From Stachybotrys elegans (taxonomy: Eukaryota > Ascomycota > Sordariomycetes > Hypocreales > Stachybotryaceae), in the NCBI GenBank assembly GCA_020746835.1, contig JAGPNK010000036.1, positions 1-64,000 of the forward strand: DNA of 64,000 nt, read 5' to 3'. Numbering within the stretch: the stretch's first letter is position 1; the number at the start of each line of letters is the position of its first letter. Made by a program: the position numbers and the translations under genes. Shown in pieces: positions 9,661-19,343 of the stretch. Below the pieces are notes generated by a model. The model was not told the origin of the DNA, made no database searches, and saw only the letters and a list, made by a program, of their open reading frames with translations.

Positions 9661-12027
9661 ATGAAACTCCTTCAACACGCTCTCTTTTTGTCCGCTGTCC
9701 GCCTGTCGGTGGCGGCAGACATCTACGTTGAGACAAATGGGCTGGACAGTAACCCTGGAACAACTGACGAGTCCATCAAAAGCATTGCAAAAGCTCAAGA
9801 ACTTGTCCGAGAGCTCATTCCGTCCATGCACGAGGATATTACCGTCCACGTTGGCCCAGGTACCTGGGTCCTCGATGAGCCTATTGTCTTTACCGCCCAG
9901 GACTCTGGCATCAATGGCTTCTCGGTCAACTGGGCTGGGTCAGAAACAATCATCTCTGGAGGCCTTGTAGTCAGTGACTGGGTAGAAGGCGAGGACGGAA
10001 TATGGTCTGCCTCAGTCCCTGAAGGAACCAAATCTCGCAACCTATTTGTCAACGGCATGGCTGCCCAGTACGCCAGGCGACAGATTCAAAATCGCGAGGA
10101 TTTTGAGTATACCGATGTTGGCATGAGCTGGAACAGTTCTGAGTATGATTGGCTTATGGATACTCCGGGGATCGAGAATGGCGAGCTGCGTGCCATAAAC
10201 TCATTTACTGATCGAATTGTGCTCATTGAATCGGTTGGAGACCGTGTGCTTCGAATGAAAAGCCAAATATGGGCCAACCAAATCATTGGCTACGATCAGA
10301 TCGCGGCGCCTTTCTGGGATGGAGGCGTTTGGATCCAGAATGTCAGGGCTCTGCTGACCGACGGCGGCCAATTCTTCCTCGACAGAAACAACTCGACAGT
10401 CTACTACAAGCCGCTGGAGGGCGAGGACATATCGACAGTGAGCGCTTACCTCGGCATTCAAGAGGTTCTCATGGTCCTCGGAGGCACCTACGAGGAGCCA
10501 ATCCACGATTTACATTTCGAGGGCATCACCTTCAAACACAGCACCTGGTTGAAGCCGGATACCTACGGATACATTGACCAGCAGACGGGTGGACACATGG
10601 GCAACGACAGTCTCTGGCCGGAATTCGAGGCGTCAAGACCCCATTGGTGGCAGATGCCCAGCGCAGTCCAGATCAGCGCGGCGCACAACATCACCATCGA
10701 GTCGTGTACTTTCCGAGAGCTTGGAGCGGGAGGGATCGGCGTGGGCAACGACAAGAACGCGCACGTTACCGGCGTTGGACTGGGTGCTAACAATGTGCAT
10801 GTTTCTGACAGCTACTTCACGCAGGTGATGGGTAATGGTATTACCGTGGGAGGGATCCAAGCTGATGCGCATCACCCTTCGCAGCCGGAGATGCTTCTGT
10901 CCAACATTCACGCAGCTAACAACATTTTCAACAACAACTCTGTTCTCTACAGCTCTACAGTCTCAATTCTCTTTACGTACACGCAGTTCTCGTCCATTAC
11001 GCACAACGACATATACAACCAGCCCTACAGCGGTATCTGTCACGGTTATGGTGCGTCTCCCTGGAAGAACCAGGAAAATACTAATGTGCGCTAGGCTGGG
11101 GAAGCAATGATGAAGGAGGCAGCGTCGATTACTTCAACCGAGGTCTTTACAAATACCAACCCGTGTACGACACGCCGACTGTGATGAAGAACAACCTCAT
11201 CGAGGGAAACCTGATTCATCACTTTGGACAATCCCACACTGACTTTGGTGGCGTTTATACGCTGTCTCGATCGCCGGACACGATGGTGTCATCCAACCTC
11301 ATCTATGATGCGGGATGGCAGGCCATGTATCCTGGTACGTGGACCGGACGGTCTATCTGACACCAACTAACGCTGGGAAGACGAGGCATCGCGGAATATC
11401 ACTTGGTACAATAACCTCGGCTTCACCTCAGGAAGATACTACGCCCCCAACGACTGGGTCCCAGAGCAACACACTGGATGTAAGCACACTCTCACTTCTG
11501 CCCGAGTATGTACTGATTGAGCAGGGAACACCGTCATTGACAACTGGGGCAAACTGGGCGTGGAAGGAAACGAGGTTCTAGACGGATTCCCAAACTTCTC
11601 TGGCCGACGCAACAACACCTTCCTCCGCAACTACCTTGTACCCCACGTAAACGGAACAAGCCTCATCGCGCAGAGGGCAGCATACCGTGCAGGTGTCCTC
11701 CCCGCCAAGCGCCAAGGGCGGCCTGTCACAAACTGTCCGAACCTCGCGGACGCTCACCTTGCCGTGCAAGTGACCGAAGGCCGTGTCGTTGTCAACGTGA
11801 CAAATTTTGACGACGTCGACTTTACTGACGTCGTGTTCCGACTTTCGGCTGCCGGTGTGGTGTTTACGGAGGAGTCGATCCCGGATTCGATCCCGGCCGA
11901 TGGTTTAGCGGCGGCTGTCTACACCTTCTCTGGGTCGCCGGAGGGGAATGCTACGGCTGTGGTTGAGTATGTGAATCCCAGGACGAGAGCATCGAGCCGG
12001 GAGAAGGGGTTTTCTCTTGATGTGTAA
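9661..12027 (+). CDS. Secreted right-handed parallel beta-helix protein, GH141-like
   Basis: Exons 9661..11050, 11095..11334, 11381..11479 and 11525..12027 give 743 aa; the 44-46-bp introns have clear GT-AG ends and one ACTAAC branch site. I start at the ATG at 9661, which opens a signal peptide (MKLLQHALFLSA...VAA). The mature N-terminus, DIYVETNGLDSNPGTT, followed by an Ala/Lys helix and a TVHVGPGTW strand, is typical of large beta-helix glycosidases such as GH141 (fucosidase/xylanase group). Repeated short strands with Asn ladders (AANNIFNNNS, SSITHNDIYN) continue to about residue 600. A beta-rich C-terminal domain follows (VVNVTNFDDVDFTDVVF). It probably acts on plant or fungal wall glycans outside the cell; the exact substrate is unknown. 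Confidence 0.82.
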
Positions 12028-12513
12028 CTCGGGGAGGAGAGAGTAGTCCGGCAGCTAGGATAGTGAACGAGATGTGATTCTGGTATTGTTTTGGAACGGC
12101 CAATGTTCCTCTTCACAAATGGCAGTTTGATTCACAATATGGATATGAAAATAATATATTTAAAATAACAACAAGAACCAATTTAACGATAGAACCAACC
12201 CATGAACAAGTAAGCAAGTACACTTTCCTCCATCGGAATTCTAGGTATGCGAGGGGAAGAAGAAGACAAAGGAGACAAAGAAGACAAAGACAAAGGCGAA
12301 GAAGAAGAAGAAGAAGAAGAAGAAGAAGAAGAAGAAGAAGAAGGAGGAGGAGGAGGAGGAGGAGGAGGAGGAGGAGGAGGAGAACAGTAAAACACCAGAA
12401 CAATAGAATACCAGAACGCCGGGATCTGCGCACACATACATACTGCCATCGTACCTTCATTAGAACCAAACTCCGATAAATGCCAAACCCGCGGCAACAA
12501 TCTATCCCCGCGA
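12028..12513. other. Convergent intergenic region with microsatellite
   Basis: It separates the 3' ends of the beta-helix gene and the small minus-strand gene. It contains an AT-rich segment (12130-12190) and the GAA/GGA repeat annotated separately. Confidence 0.5.
12298..12382. repeat. Compound trinucleotide repeat (GAA)n(GGA)n
   Basis: About 15 GAA units (12298-12342) run directly into about 13 GGA units, preceded by an imperfect GAAGAC/AAAGGA purine run from 12250. The purine strand is plus. It is non-coding and close to the 3' end of the minus-strand gene. Such tracts are length-variable and can form triplexes. Confidence 0.95.
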
Positions 12514-13026
12514 CTACAGTCGACAGTCGCCTCCCCTATAATCGAGCATCTCAACTTCAGGGGACTCGTTCTGGCGGATACATTGGGGTTGAGCGCGAGA
12601 GGTGGGCAGGTCTGGAGCCCTCAGGCCCCGTGAGGCCGCAATGGACTGGCGATCCCCCAGGGAAGCGCCGTGGGATGGCGCCTGGGAGCTGTTGGGGCAA
12701 GGCTCGGTAGCCCTGCGCATGATGACGTGGACGACGGGGTCCCGGGCGCAGTACATTTTGTAGGTGCCGTAGATGGCGTCGTCGTGGAGCATCTCGACGG
12801 CGCTCTGCATGCTCTGCGAGTAGATCCAGAAGCTGTACTCGCGGGCGAAGCCGAAGCCCTGTGTGCGGTCGAGCATCGTCTGGAGGGTAAGGTGCATGCA
12901 CCCCAGCTCGGCCGAGGTGCAGTGGGCTTGGCTGTAGGTGTGGCTTTCCATGTGCTCAACGAGGAAGAACCATAGCTGCTGCAGCTGTGGCTGAGCGGCC
13001 ACGGGGAAGGAGGCGGAGAAGGACAT
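12514..13026 (-). CDS. Hypothetical protein, 170 aa
   Basis: Single-exon frame starting at the ATG at 13026 (MSFSASFPVAAQPQLQQLWF). The frame is open further upstream, but that part reads as low-complexity Pro/Ser/Thr and looks like leader. The first 110 residues are well balanced with several aromatic and Cys residues (EYSFWIYSQSMQSAVEML, YGTYKMYCARDPVVHVIMRR) and look like a small helical domain. The last 55 residues are polar and probably disordered. There is no signal peptide, membrane segment or recognised family. It is likely real because third positions are strongly GC-biased across the helical part. Confidence 0.6.
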   Translation of the reverse strand: MSFSASFPVAAQPQLQQLWFFLVEHMESHTYSQAHCTSAELGCMHLTLQTMLDRTQGFGFAREYSFWIYSQSMQSAVEMLHDDAIYGTYKMYCARDPVVHVIMRRATEPCPNSSQAPSHGASLGDRQSIAASRGLRAPDLPTSRAQPQCIRQNESPEVEMLDYRGGDCRL

Positions 13027-13480
13027 GATTGTGATAGGGGGAGATGTAGGTATGTATGGATGTGATGTGGTGGGAGGTTGAGTATACGGAGAGATGTGAG
13101 ATTCACAGTTACCAGCGGGAGAATGCAACGGTAGATGCTTTCGTGGGCAGAGAAGAAGAAGGGGGAAGATGGGCAGTGCCTGTTGTTTATAGAGCATGTT
13201 GTGAGAATCATGCCCGGCAGGGCAACCTTAAGATCAGACAATACTAGGTACTCTTTCATAGAAAAGTCTACGCGGCAACCTTAATCGCCTATACCTTCGC
13301 AAGTCTCATTATATCGGCCGGCCGGCTCATGCCGGGCCAGAGCAAAATCTGCAAGCCACGGGTAGCAAAGTCACGGTTTCCAACTTAGATGAAAATTCTA
13401 TTCAAACTTCTCCTGCTGACCGTCTCCTTCTCCCAACCTCGCCACCGCCATCACTGAATAAGATTGCCTGCCAAAACACG
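13027..13480. promoter_or_regulatory. Divergent promoter region
   Basis: It lies between the 170-aa gene (minus) and the secreted protein gene (plus). A GC-rich self-complementary GGCCGGCCGG string occurs at about 13315-13325. Purine-rich sequence precedes the minus-strand start. No gene is seen. Confidence 0.4.
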
Positions 13481-14197
13481 ATGCGTATAGCAGCAACCTT
13501 CCTCGCCCTCGTCGCCGGCGTCGCCGCCCTCGACGTCTGGCTCAACTGGTTCGACAACAAGTGCCGCGACGCCAACAGCGTGCGCTGCAAGAGCCTCGCG
13601 CCCAACGTCTGCTGCACCGTATCCCGCGCGCACCGCCGGAGGGGCAACCCCTTTAGCAGCATCGAGTTCCGCGACGTGCCCCGGGCCTGGAAGATTGAGG
13701 CGCGTGGCTACCGCGGCGACGACTGCCGCATGAGGCAGGACACTCGCGCCATGAGGGGCAGCTTGAAGCTCTGCCTGGACCACGGAGCGTTTTCGGGCGC
13801 CGGGTATGGCTTTCTTGCTGAGCGGGCTGTTGGGGCCGAGGGGTGCTCGTCGAGTGTGAGGCCGTCCATCTTGAGCTTTTCTGATGGACCTCAGTATAAC
13901 ATTACCGATCTGGATGACGATTTGTTTGACGAGATGGTATTTATTCTACTTGAATGCATCACTTTATATGGAATAGCAGCTGACAGATGATATCGCAGTA
14001 AGACTTGCTTCTTGCCCAATGGCCGGTTTCTCTGTTCCTTAACCGATGCCTCTTCGACATTTATAACCCTATATTGGTCTCGTCTTTGTTCATTTGCTGA
14101 CACTCAACCACTTAGACTTGATGTCGCCGCGCTGGGAGGGCGTTCCATGGATGTCCCTCAAAAGTTTGACGCGAACAGGATCGACGAGGCCCTTTGA
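13481..14197 (+). CDS. Small secreted Cys-containing protein (hypothetical)
   Basis: The N-terminus MRIAATFLALVAGVAAL is a clear signal peptide. The mature part holds about seven Cys (CKSLAPNVCCTV, DDCRMRQ) and is otherwise polar, as in small secreted fungal proteins. Exon 1 (13481..13936) ends after FDEM at a GTATTT donor. If translated through, it stops at 13990 (169 aa). My preferred model adds an 11-nt exon 13987..13997 and exon 3 14116..14197, giving 182 aa ending ANRIDEAL. All three phases fit, and exon 3 has a coding-like composition. The function is unknown; possibilities include an apoplastic effector or structural protein. Signal peptide and exon 1 are well supported, the 3' structure less so. 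Confidence 0.6.
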
Positions 14198-14559
14198 GCA
14201 TGTACACATATTCGTCTGATATCACGTCCAAGGGTAGAAGGAGGAGGTTCCAGTGAGAGAACAAGTATTAATAACTAATGAGGTTAGTTAGCTGGTATTA
14301 TCGCCAAAATCAGAGTCTCACTCTTCCCTCTGCCCACCTGCACCACACCTCCTTCGCCCATCGCCCATCGCCCATCGCCCATCGCCCATCGCCCATCGCA
14401 TCGCCACAAGTGATGGTGGAGCTGTCTGCGTTGTCCTTGAACGTGGCCATTTGCGCACCCTAGACCTCGTGGATATAACCAAAAGTGCACCTTGGGCTGA
14501 GCTCTCTCGATTTCCCTCCAGATACACGGACAGCCGATGTTCCTGCTTGTGGTTAAGGT
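14198..14559. other. Short intergenic region with 7-bp tandem repeat
   Basis: It holds the CGCCCAT array described separately. The short frames crossing it on both strands simply read the repeat. No gene is seen. Confidence 0.5.
14355..14396. repeat. Tandem 7-bp repeat, six copies of CGCCCAT
   Basis: Six perfect head-to-tail copies are followed by a degenerate seventh (CGCATCG). Unit length is not a multiple of three, which fits non-coding DNA. There are no spacers, so it is a simple microsatellite. Confidence 0.95.
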
Positions 14560-14992
14560 CGAGCTTGTAGGTTGGTACGGCGGAGCTGAGGCCGAGGTGG
14601 TCTATGGGCTACTCTGATATAAATGTGCCTGTCACCTGGGATGCTGCTGGTTTCCCTCTTGGAGAAAGCGGACTCCGCAGTTGGTGTATTTGTTCCAAGA
14701 AAATAGGGCTTGGACATGCACCGGCTCGTCATCGACGTCATGGCCGTCGCTATCAAGGTTGTTGCTCCACCACTTACCATCCAGGGAAACGTCGTGATTG
14801 CCTGGGATGGCAAGCTTGATCTCGGCCGGGAAAGCAGCAAGTCAGTCCAGGGCACGACGGTAGTTAGATATGCCTCTAATCATTTGAGGTCGCCACAGTG
14901 GACAAGAACGTCGGCTGTGGGAGGGACGCCGTGTCTGGAAAGGCATTGTCGTGGGTGTTTGATAGGGCGAGAAGGCGGATCCGCTGCTCCAT
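14560..14992 (-). pseudogene. Decayed calcineurin-like metallophosphoesterase
   Basis: Reading minus from the ATG at 14992 gives a start like LLALSNTHDNAFPD. Shifting frame once gives ADVLVHCGDL, and shifting again gives MIRGISNYRRALD followed by an in-frame TGA (14844..14842). The same frame then continues with FPAEIKLAIPGNHDVSLDG. These are the ordered metal-binding blocks of MPPED-type phosphoesterases (D-x-H, GDL, GNHD) but they are split over three frames with at least two single-base shifts and one nonsense codon, and SNTH replaces the expected SDTH. The 3' part degenerates after about 14650. The locus abuts the 3' end of the Zn2Cys6 gene. The protein blocks are clear; a functional spliced version is very unlikely because no intron can repair all breaks. 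Confidence 0.72.
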
Positions 14993-15046
14993 GACGAAGG
15001 ACTCGGAATCGGCGGTGAGACGGAAGATAGGTATGCATATGATTCA

Positions 15047-16645
15047 CTACCAGTTAAACCGACTAACCGGGTCAGTAAGTTCGCAGACCCTGAGAAACTG
15101 TTCCCGTATCCAGACGACTTGGCCCCCACGCAGCCCACGACAGATGAGCTCTCCGCCCTCCTTTGACAGCACTCTGATGAGGCTATTCAAGTGAAGCAGT
15201 GCGTGCGAAGGGCCTTGAACCAGTATATGTCGCTTGTAATCGAGGAGACTCATCGCCTGATCCCCTTGGAGATACTGCGTACGCACGGCTTCGTCCAAGT
15301 CTTGGTCGTGGTAGTTGGGGATTCTGATCGCTGGGTCTGCCAAGTCGCGCATGCCTCCGTGATTTTGGCGGTTGCCCAGGTAAAACGGCATGGACCGGCA
15401 GATGGAGTCCACCAACTCCTTGCCGCGGTTGGGATCTGGGAAACTGTGTTCCTTGGTAGCAATCGAGATGGTTTGCTGCAGCGCCTCGGGGGGCGCTTTC
15501 GCAAGCAGACAGAGCTCCATCCGCAGGACCATGAGCCGGCAAACGCGCCATACATTCCAGATCGTGGCAATCTGGACGGTCGGGTATATATCGCAGAACC
15601 CGAAGTAAGCAAAGGTGCCTTCTTCGGGTTTTGCATAAGGCTGCCACGAGGTCGGCACCAACTGAACCCAATCCAAGAGTTGTGCGTCAACGGACGAAGC
15701 GTCCTGCCACCAAGTCGCGAGGGCCAGACCATCCAGGTTATTCTTGGCCAGCCCGCACATCAAGGTGGATAGTCTCTTTTGCAAATCGGCAATCGAGAGC
15801 CCGATCAGGTCCAAGACTGCACTCGGGTTAGCTGGCATAGAATCGTCCCACCCCGCATCGAACCAAACATCCAGGTCCGAGGTGTCGTCTGGTTGCACTT
15901 CCATATATGTCGACACATCACAGTGCCGCAGGTAGCTCCTCAAGTATGCGCGGCAATCCGAGTCCGGGACGCTCCCGGCGCCATGTTGGAGCAATGCACG
16001 AGCCCCGTCCTGGTGGGCGCGCATGGTACGCTGGTGCGTCGATCGAGCAGCGAGGCTCTCGTAGAAATGCATCAAGATAGCGCCGAGGACGGTACTGTCC
16101 TTTGACCGCTCGAGGGGATCATTGAGAGCTGCTTGCAGGCGACCCAACGCCCTGGTAAACGGAGGATGAGGTGTTCGATAGCTGTTTGTTGGGGTTCTCC
16201 ACAAACTCCAGAGCTTCGTTGACACGGCGGTCAGGACGGTCGAGAGGACGGAATCCGGATGCTCCTTGGCTACGACAGGGAAAAGAGGCTCCAGGAAGCC
16301 CTGGGTCGAGTGAAAGCTGCGTCCTAAGCTCGCGATCGAGGTGAGGAAGAAGCAGACAGCGGATGATTCGTCGCTGGGGGTAATCGTTGCTGGTATGACG
16401 GCCTGCCTTGTCCATTCTGGCGTTGTCGGCATGCGAGAACTCCTGGACCGTGATGTTGGCGAAGGGAGCCTTGCACCAGTGCCCTGGTTCTTGAACCGAA
16501 TGCCGCCTGTCTTTTTCCCTGATTCGTAACCTCCACACACCCGCCGCAGTCGGAGACATTCACGACAGCTTGGCCTGTCCTCGTCGCATTTGACGCGTCG
16601 TTTGCGACATGTCGAGCAGCCCTTTGAGGGGCCATGGTTGACCAT
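15047..16645 (-). CDS. Zn2Cys6 fungal transcription factor
   Basis: Single exon, 532 aa. The binuclear zinc cluster lies at residues 10-37, with six Cys at 10, 13, 20, 27, 30 and 37 (C-x2-C-x6-C-x6-C-x2-C-x6-C) and the basic KRRVK between. A Ser/Arg/Thr-rich linker follows, and from about residue 90 a long all-helical region of the fungal transcription factor (DUF3468-like) kind. Such proteins bind CGG-type half sites in the nucleus. The gene is divergent from a secreted alpha/beta hydrolase across a 561-bp promoter that contains an inverted repeat, so the hydrolase is the first candidate target. The target and inducer are unknown. Confidence 0.92.
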   Translation of the reverse strand: MVNHGPSKGCSTCRKRRVKCDEDRPSCRECLRLRRVCGGYESGKKTGGIRFKNQGTGARLPSPTSRSRSSRMPTTPEWTRQAVIPATITPSDESSAVCFFLTSIASLGRSFHSTQGFLEPLFPVVAKEHPDSVLSTVLTAVSTKLWSLWRTPTNSYRTPHPPFTRALGRLQAALNDPLERSKDSTVLGAILMHFYESLAARSTHQRTMRAHQDGARALLQHGAGSVPDSDCRAYLRSYLRHCDVSTYMEVQPDDTSDLDVWFDAGWDDSMPANPSAVLDLIGLSIADLQKRLSTLMCGLAKNNLDGLALATWWQDASSVDAQLLDWVQLVPTSWQPYAKPEEGTFAYFGFCDIYPTVQIATIWNVWRVCRLMVLRMELCLLAKAPPEALQQTISIATKEHSFPDPNRGKELVDSICRSMPFYLGNRQNHGGMRDLADPAIRIPNYHDQDLDEAVRTQYLQGDQAMSLLDYKRHILVQGPSHALLHLNSLIRVLSKEGGELICRGLRGGQVVWIREQFLRVCELTDPVSRFNW

Positions 16646-16796
16646 GTCTGCTGCGCAATGATGACGAGGACCGATGTCGCTTCTGGTTGAGAGTTGCCAC
16701 GCGGCCGGTTCTGTTTGCGATTCGCCGCACCCAGGGACTGGGTTATAGATAGCGTCGCGAAGGATGGAGCATTGGACAGTTGCTTCAATGGAGTAA

Positions 16797-16825
16797 CTAA
16801 TCAGCCCCTGAGAGGGACTGATTAG
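16797..16825. promoter_or_regulatory. Inverted repeat CTAATCAG-N13-CTGATTAG
   Basis: Two 8-bp arms are perfect inverted complements, separated by 13 bp that themselves contain CCC and GGG. The position is 150 bp upstream of the factor gene start and about 380 bp upstream of the hydrolase start. This spacing suits a dimeric DNA-binding protein; a role as operator is inferred. Confidence 0.4.
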
Positions 16826-17022
16826 GTCTTATGGGCTGGGCTATGCTACTATGGCAGTGTTGCGAAAGCCGTGGGGTGGCTGGAACTAGACAGGGGCAGA
16901 GCATTACAAGGCGACCAATCGCAAAGAAATTGCCTTGTTCGTCCTAGTTGTCATGGTTCCTGGGGGTACGCAACCAGGAAAAGACCAATCGCAAACAGGC
17001 TCGATGCACGGCTGGTGCATAG

Positions 17023-17047
17023 TGTAGGTGTAGGTGTAGGTATAGGT
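17023..17047. repeat. Short TGTAGG tandem repeat
   Basis: Three near-perfect TGTAGG units are followed by TATAGG and by GGTTGGTTGTTGG. It resembles but does not match the fungal telomere repeat TTAGGG. Confidence 0.85.
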
Positions 17048-17206
17048 TGGTTGTTGGTTGCTCTCGCTGGAACAGATTGCGAGAACAAGCAAATCAAGAT
17101 AAAAAGCAGCGCATCGCCGAGAACATTGTAACGTGGTCAATATCGTCATCAGCAACTCTACCCAATCTTCTCTACTATATACACCTACTTCTGAGTGCCT
17201 CTCAAA

Positions 17207-18523
17207 ATGAAGTCAACTTCCCTGTTCAGCGCTGTTCTGCTGGGGGCAACGGTAGCCTCAAGCTCCATTCTCTCCCGCGACTCTGGGCCATCATCTTCGT
17301 CAAGGGAGCCGCAGGATCCCATCATCCTCTTGAGCAAGGATGAAAGCTTCCATTTCGAGCTGCTCTTCACCCTCGGAAACACCATATTCGGGGCTGGTGA
17401 CGTCAACGACGCCTTGGCCGCAGCGAAAGACATCAAGGCCGGGGATTTCACCAGCTGGCTTGAGACCTTCCACGCGTTGGCCGAATACACCAAGAAGCAA
17501 GCCGAGGATGCGGACAATGCGTACGATCCATTCAACGTCCGGGAAGCCTGGTTCGCCGCAGCGAGCTACTACCGTCAGGCCGACTTCTACAACCGTGCGA
17601 ACTGGACGGACCCTCGTATCAATAGCTTCTGGCTCGAGCAACGCGCTGCGTTCGACAAGGCGCTTGCTGCACTTCCCGTTCCTGGCGAACGTATCCAGAT
17701 CCCGACCGACAACTTCACCATTGAAGCAATCTGGTACACAGCCGCGGCCGACGGGGCCAAACGGCCGACCTTGGTTATCGGCAACGGATACGATGCCGGC
17801 CAGGAAGATTCCTACCACTCGTTCGTCGTACCAGCCTTGGCCCGTGGCTGGAATGTCATGACCTACGAAGGGCCAGGGCAGCCCACGGTTCGCCGCAATG
17901 ATGACATTGGTTTCATCCCTGATTGGGAGAAGGTTCTTACGCCAGTCATCGACGAGTTGATGCATCGCAAAGGTTGCCTCGTCGATGAAGACCGGCTGGC
18001 CCTTGTTGGCGTTTCAATGGGTGGGTATCTAGCCGCTCGTGCCGCTGCGTTTGAGCCTCGCATCAAGGCTCTTATTCTTAATGGCGGCGTGTGGGACGTC
18101 TACGAGGGATACGCCAGTCAGCTGACCCCGGACATGAAGGAACTTCTCGCTGCGGGCAAGCAAGAGGAATTTGACGACGATGCCTTGTCGCTCTTGGATA
18201 ATCCACAGGTGCCTACAACCATGCGCTGGGGTCTAGGACACGGACTGTGGTGCTTCAAACAGCATTCCCCGTACCTATGGCTCGAATCGCTCAAGCAGTA
18301 CAATCTCAAGGACGTTGTTGAGAAGATCACCATACCCGTCCTTGTCGTCGATTCCGAGTTCGAGGGGTTCTTCGCTGGCCAGCCGGAGGTTGTCAAGGAC
18401 GCACTCGGCGATAAGGCAACTTACAAGTTCTTCAATGGAACAGCTGGATATCACGTCCAAGTTGGAGCTGGGCAGGAGTGGAACAGGTACCAGTTTGCCT
18501 GGCTGAACAAGACACTAGGGTGA
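17207..18523 (+). CDS. Secreted alpha/beta hydrolase (FrsA / dihydroxypseudooxynicotine hydrolase-like)
   Basis: Single exon, 438 aa, from the ATG at 17207, which opens a signal peptide (MKSTSLFSAVLLGATVA). The N-terminal 150 residues are a helical cap region (REAWFAAASYYRQADFYN). The hydrolase core then shows the nucleophile elbow GVSMGG with Ser270, an acidic residue in LVVDSEFEG and the His in TAGYHVQVG, a complete triad in the right order. This layout, with a large helical N-terminal part, is that of DUF1100/FrsA-type hydrolases that cleave C-C or ester bonds of small molecules. It is divergent from the Zn2Cys6 factor, which probably regulates it. Substrate is unknown. Confidence 0.85.
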   Translation: MKSTSLFSAVLLGATVASSSILSRDSGPSSSSREPQDPIILLSKDESFHFELLFTLGNTIFGAGDVNDALAAAKDIKAGDFTSWLETFHALAEYTKKQAEDADNAYDPFNVREAWFAAASYYRQADFYNRANWTDPRINSFWLEQRAAFDKALAALPVPGERIQIPTDNFTIEAIWYTAAADGAKRPTLVIGNGYDAGQEDSYHSFVVPALARGWNVMTYEGPGQPTVRRNDDIGFIPDWEKVLTPVIDELMHRKGCLVDEDRLALVGVSMGGYLAARAAAFEPRIKALILNGGVWDVYEGYASQLTPDMKELLAAGKQEEFDDDALSLLDNPQVPTTMRWGLGHGLWCFKQHSPYLWLESLKQYNLKDVVEKITIPVLVVDSEFEGFFAGQPEVVKDALGDKATYKFFNGTAGYHVQVGAGQEWNRYQFAWLNKTLG

Positions 18524-19343
18524 GCAGGATTAGCTTCAATGCGTTCAAGACGGTTTGCTCAAAGCGATGCGCTATGTGTAACAACTAATGTCTACGCCGT
18601 GGTAGGCTGGCGGGACAGTCTGAATGTACCGATATGATTCAGTTGTGTCGGCGGCTTATATATTTTCCTTGTCCCTAAGTACTGTCTACAGTCAACCGAG
18701 TATTTAAATAAATTACATGACTTTCAGCATGGCTTTGAACATAGCGGCCGTGGGTTGGTCGTTCGGCTGCAGCAGCTCGCCAATTGGGAGCCAGGCAAGC
18801 CTTTGATGCCCAACGCAACCGCAGCTGGAGAGCAACAAGGTTGTGACGGCAGCGGCAGTAACCACGTACAAGAATGCGTATGCAGTCAGGGACCTGCAGT
18901 TAGCAGACTGGCCTTGATGATCTTGTGTGCATCCTGACGAGGCGAGTGCTCGTGACTTGCCAACAGTTGCGCGGAGGAATGGACTACAAGACTTTAGATT
19001 TACATTCGATAAACACCAAAACTCGCGTGTTGCTCGCACATGGTGATAAATTGGGGGCCAAGAGCTATAATTAGACGCAGGAAGGGAGTCTTACGTCACG
19101 CGTCCTGTTTCGTATTTGGGACAACTGTCTGACTGCTTTCAAGGGTCCATTCTTTTCATCCTTTCAACATTCTCCGCCGAGCATCCGAGAAGACCAACAC
19201 CATCACAGCCGTCGGGACTCTTCACTCGCCGGGAATCGATAGTGCTGGAATCATGTTTCGACGAGCGCTGGCCACTCAACCCAGCAAGATATCGCGTGCC
19301 ACGAGGCTCGGAGATTTTTGACAGCCCGAAACCCCTGCCCGAG
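18524..19343. other. 0.8-kb intergenic region
   Basis: It comprises the 3' flank of the hydrolase and the promoter of the membrane protein. A 108-codon minus frame (19039..18713) includes one hydrophobic stretch but no start context or homology I recognise. The plus frame is open upstream of 19344 but lacks an in-frame ATG, so it is read as 5' leader. Confidence 0.4.

Larger units (their letters stand above)
16646..17206. promoter_or_regulatory. Bidirectional promoter, Zn2Cys6 factor / secreted hydrolase
   Basis: The region holds a perfect 8-bp inverted repeat (16797-16825), a TGTAGG-type microsatellite (17023-17047) and a TATATA at 17176-17181 just upstream of the hydrolase start. Confidence 0.5.

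Noticed and set aside
14355..14396. CRISPR-like array
   Set aside because: Seven-bp head-to-tail units without spacers in a eukaryotic genome are a microsatellite.
17023..17047. Interstitial telomere repeat
   Set aside because: Units are TGTAGG/TATAGG, not TTAGGG, and only about four copies exist.
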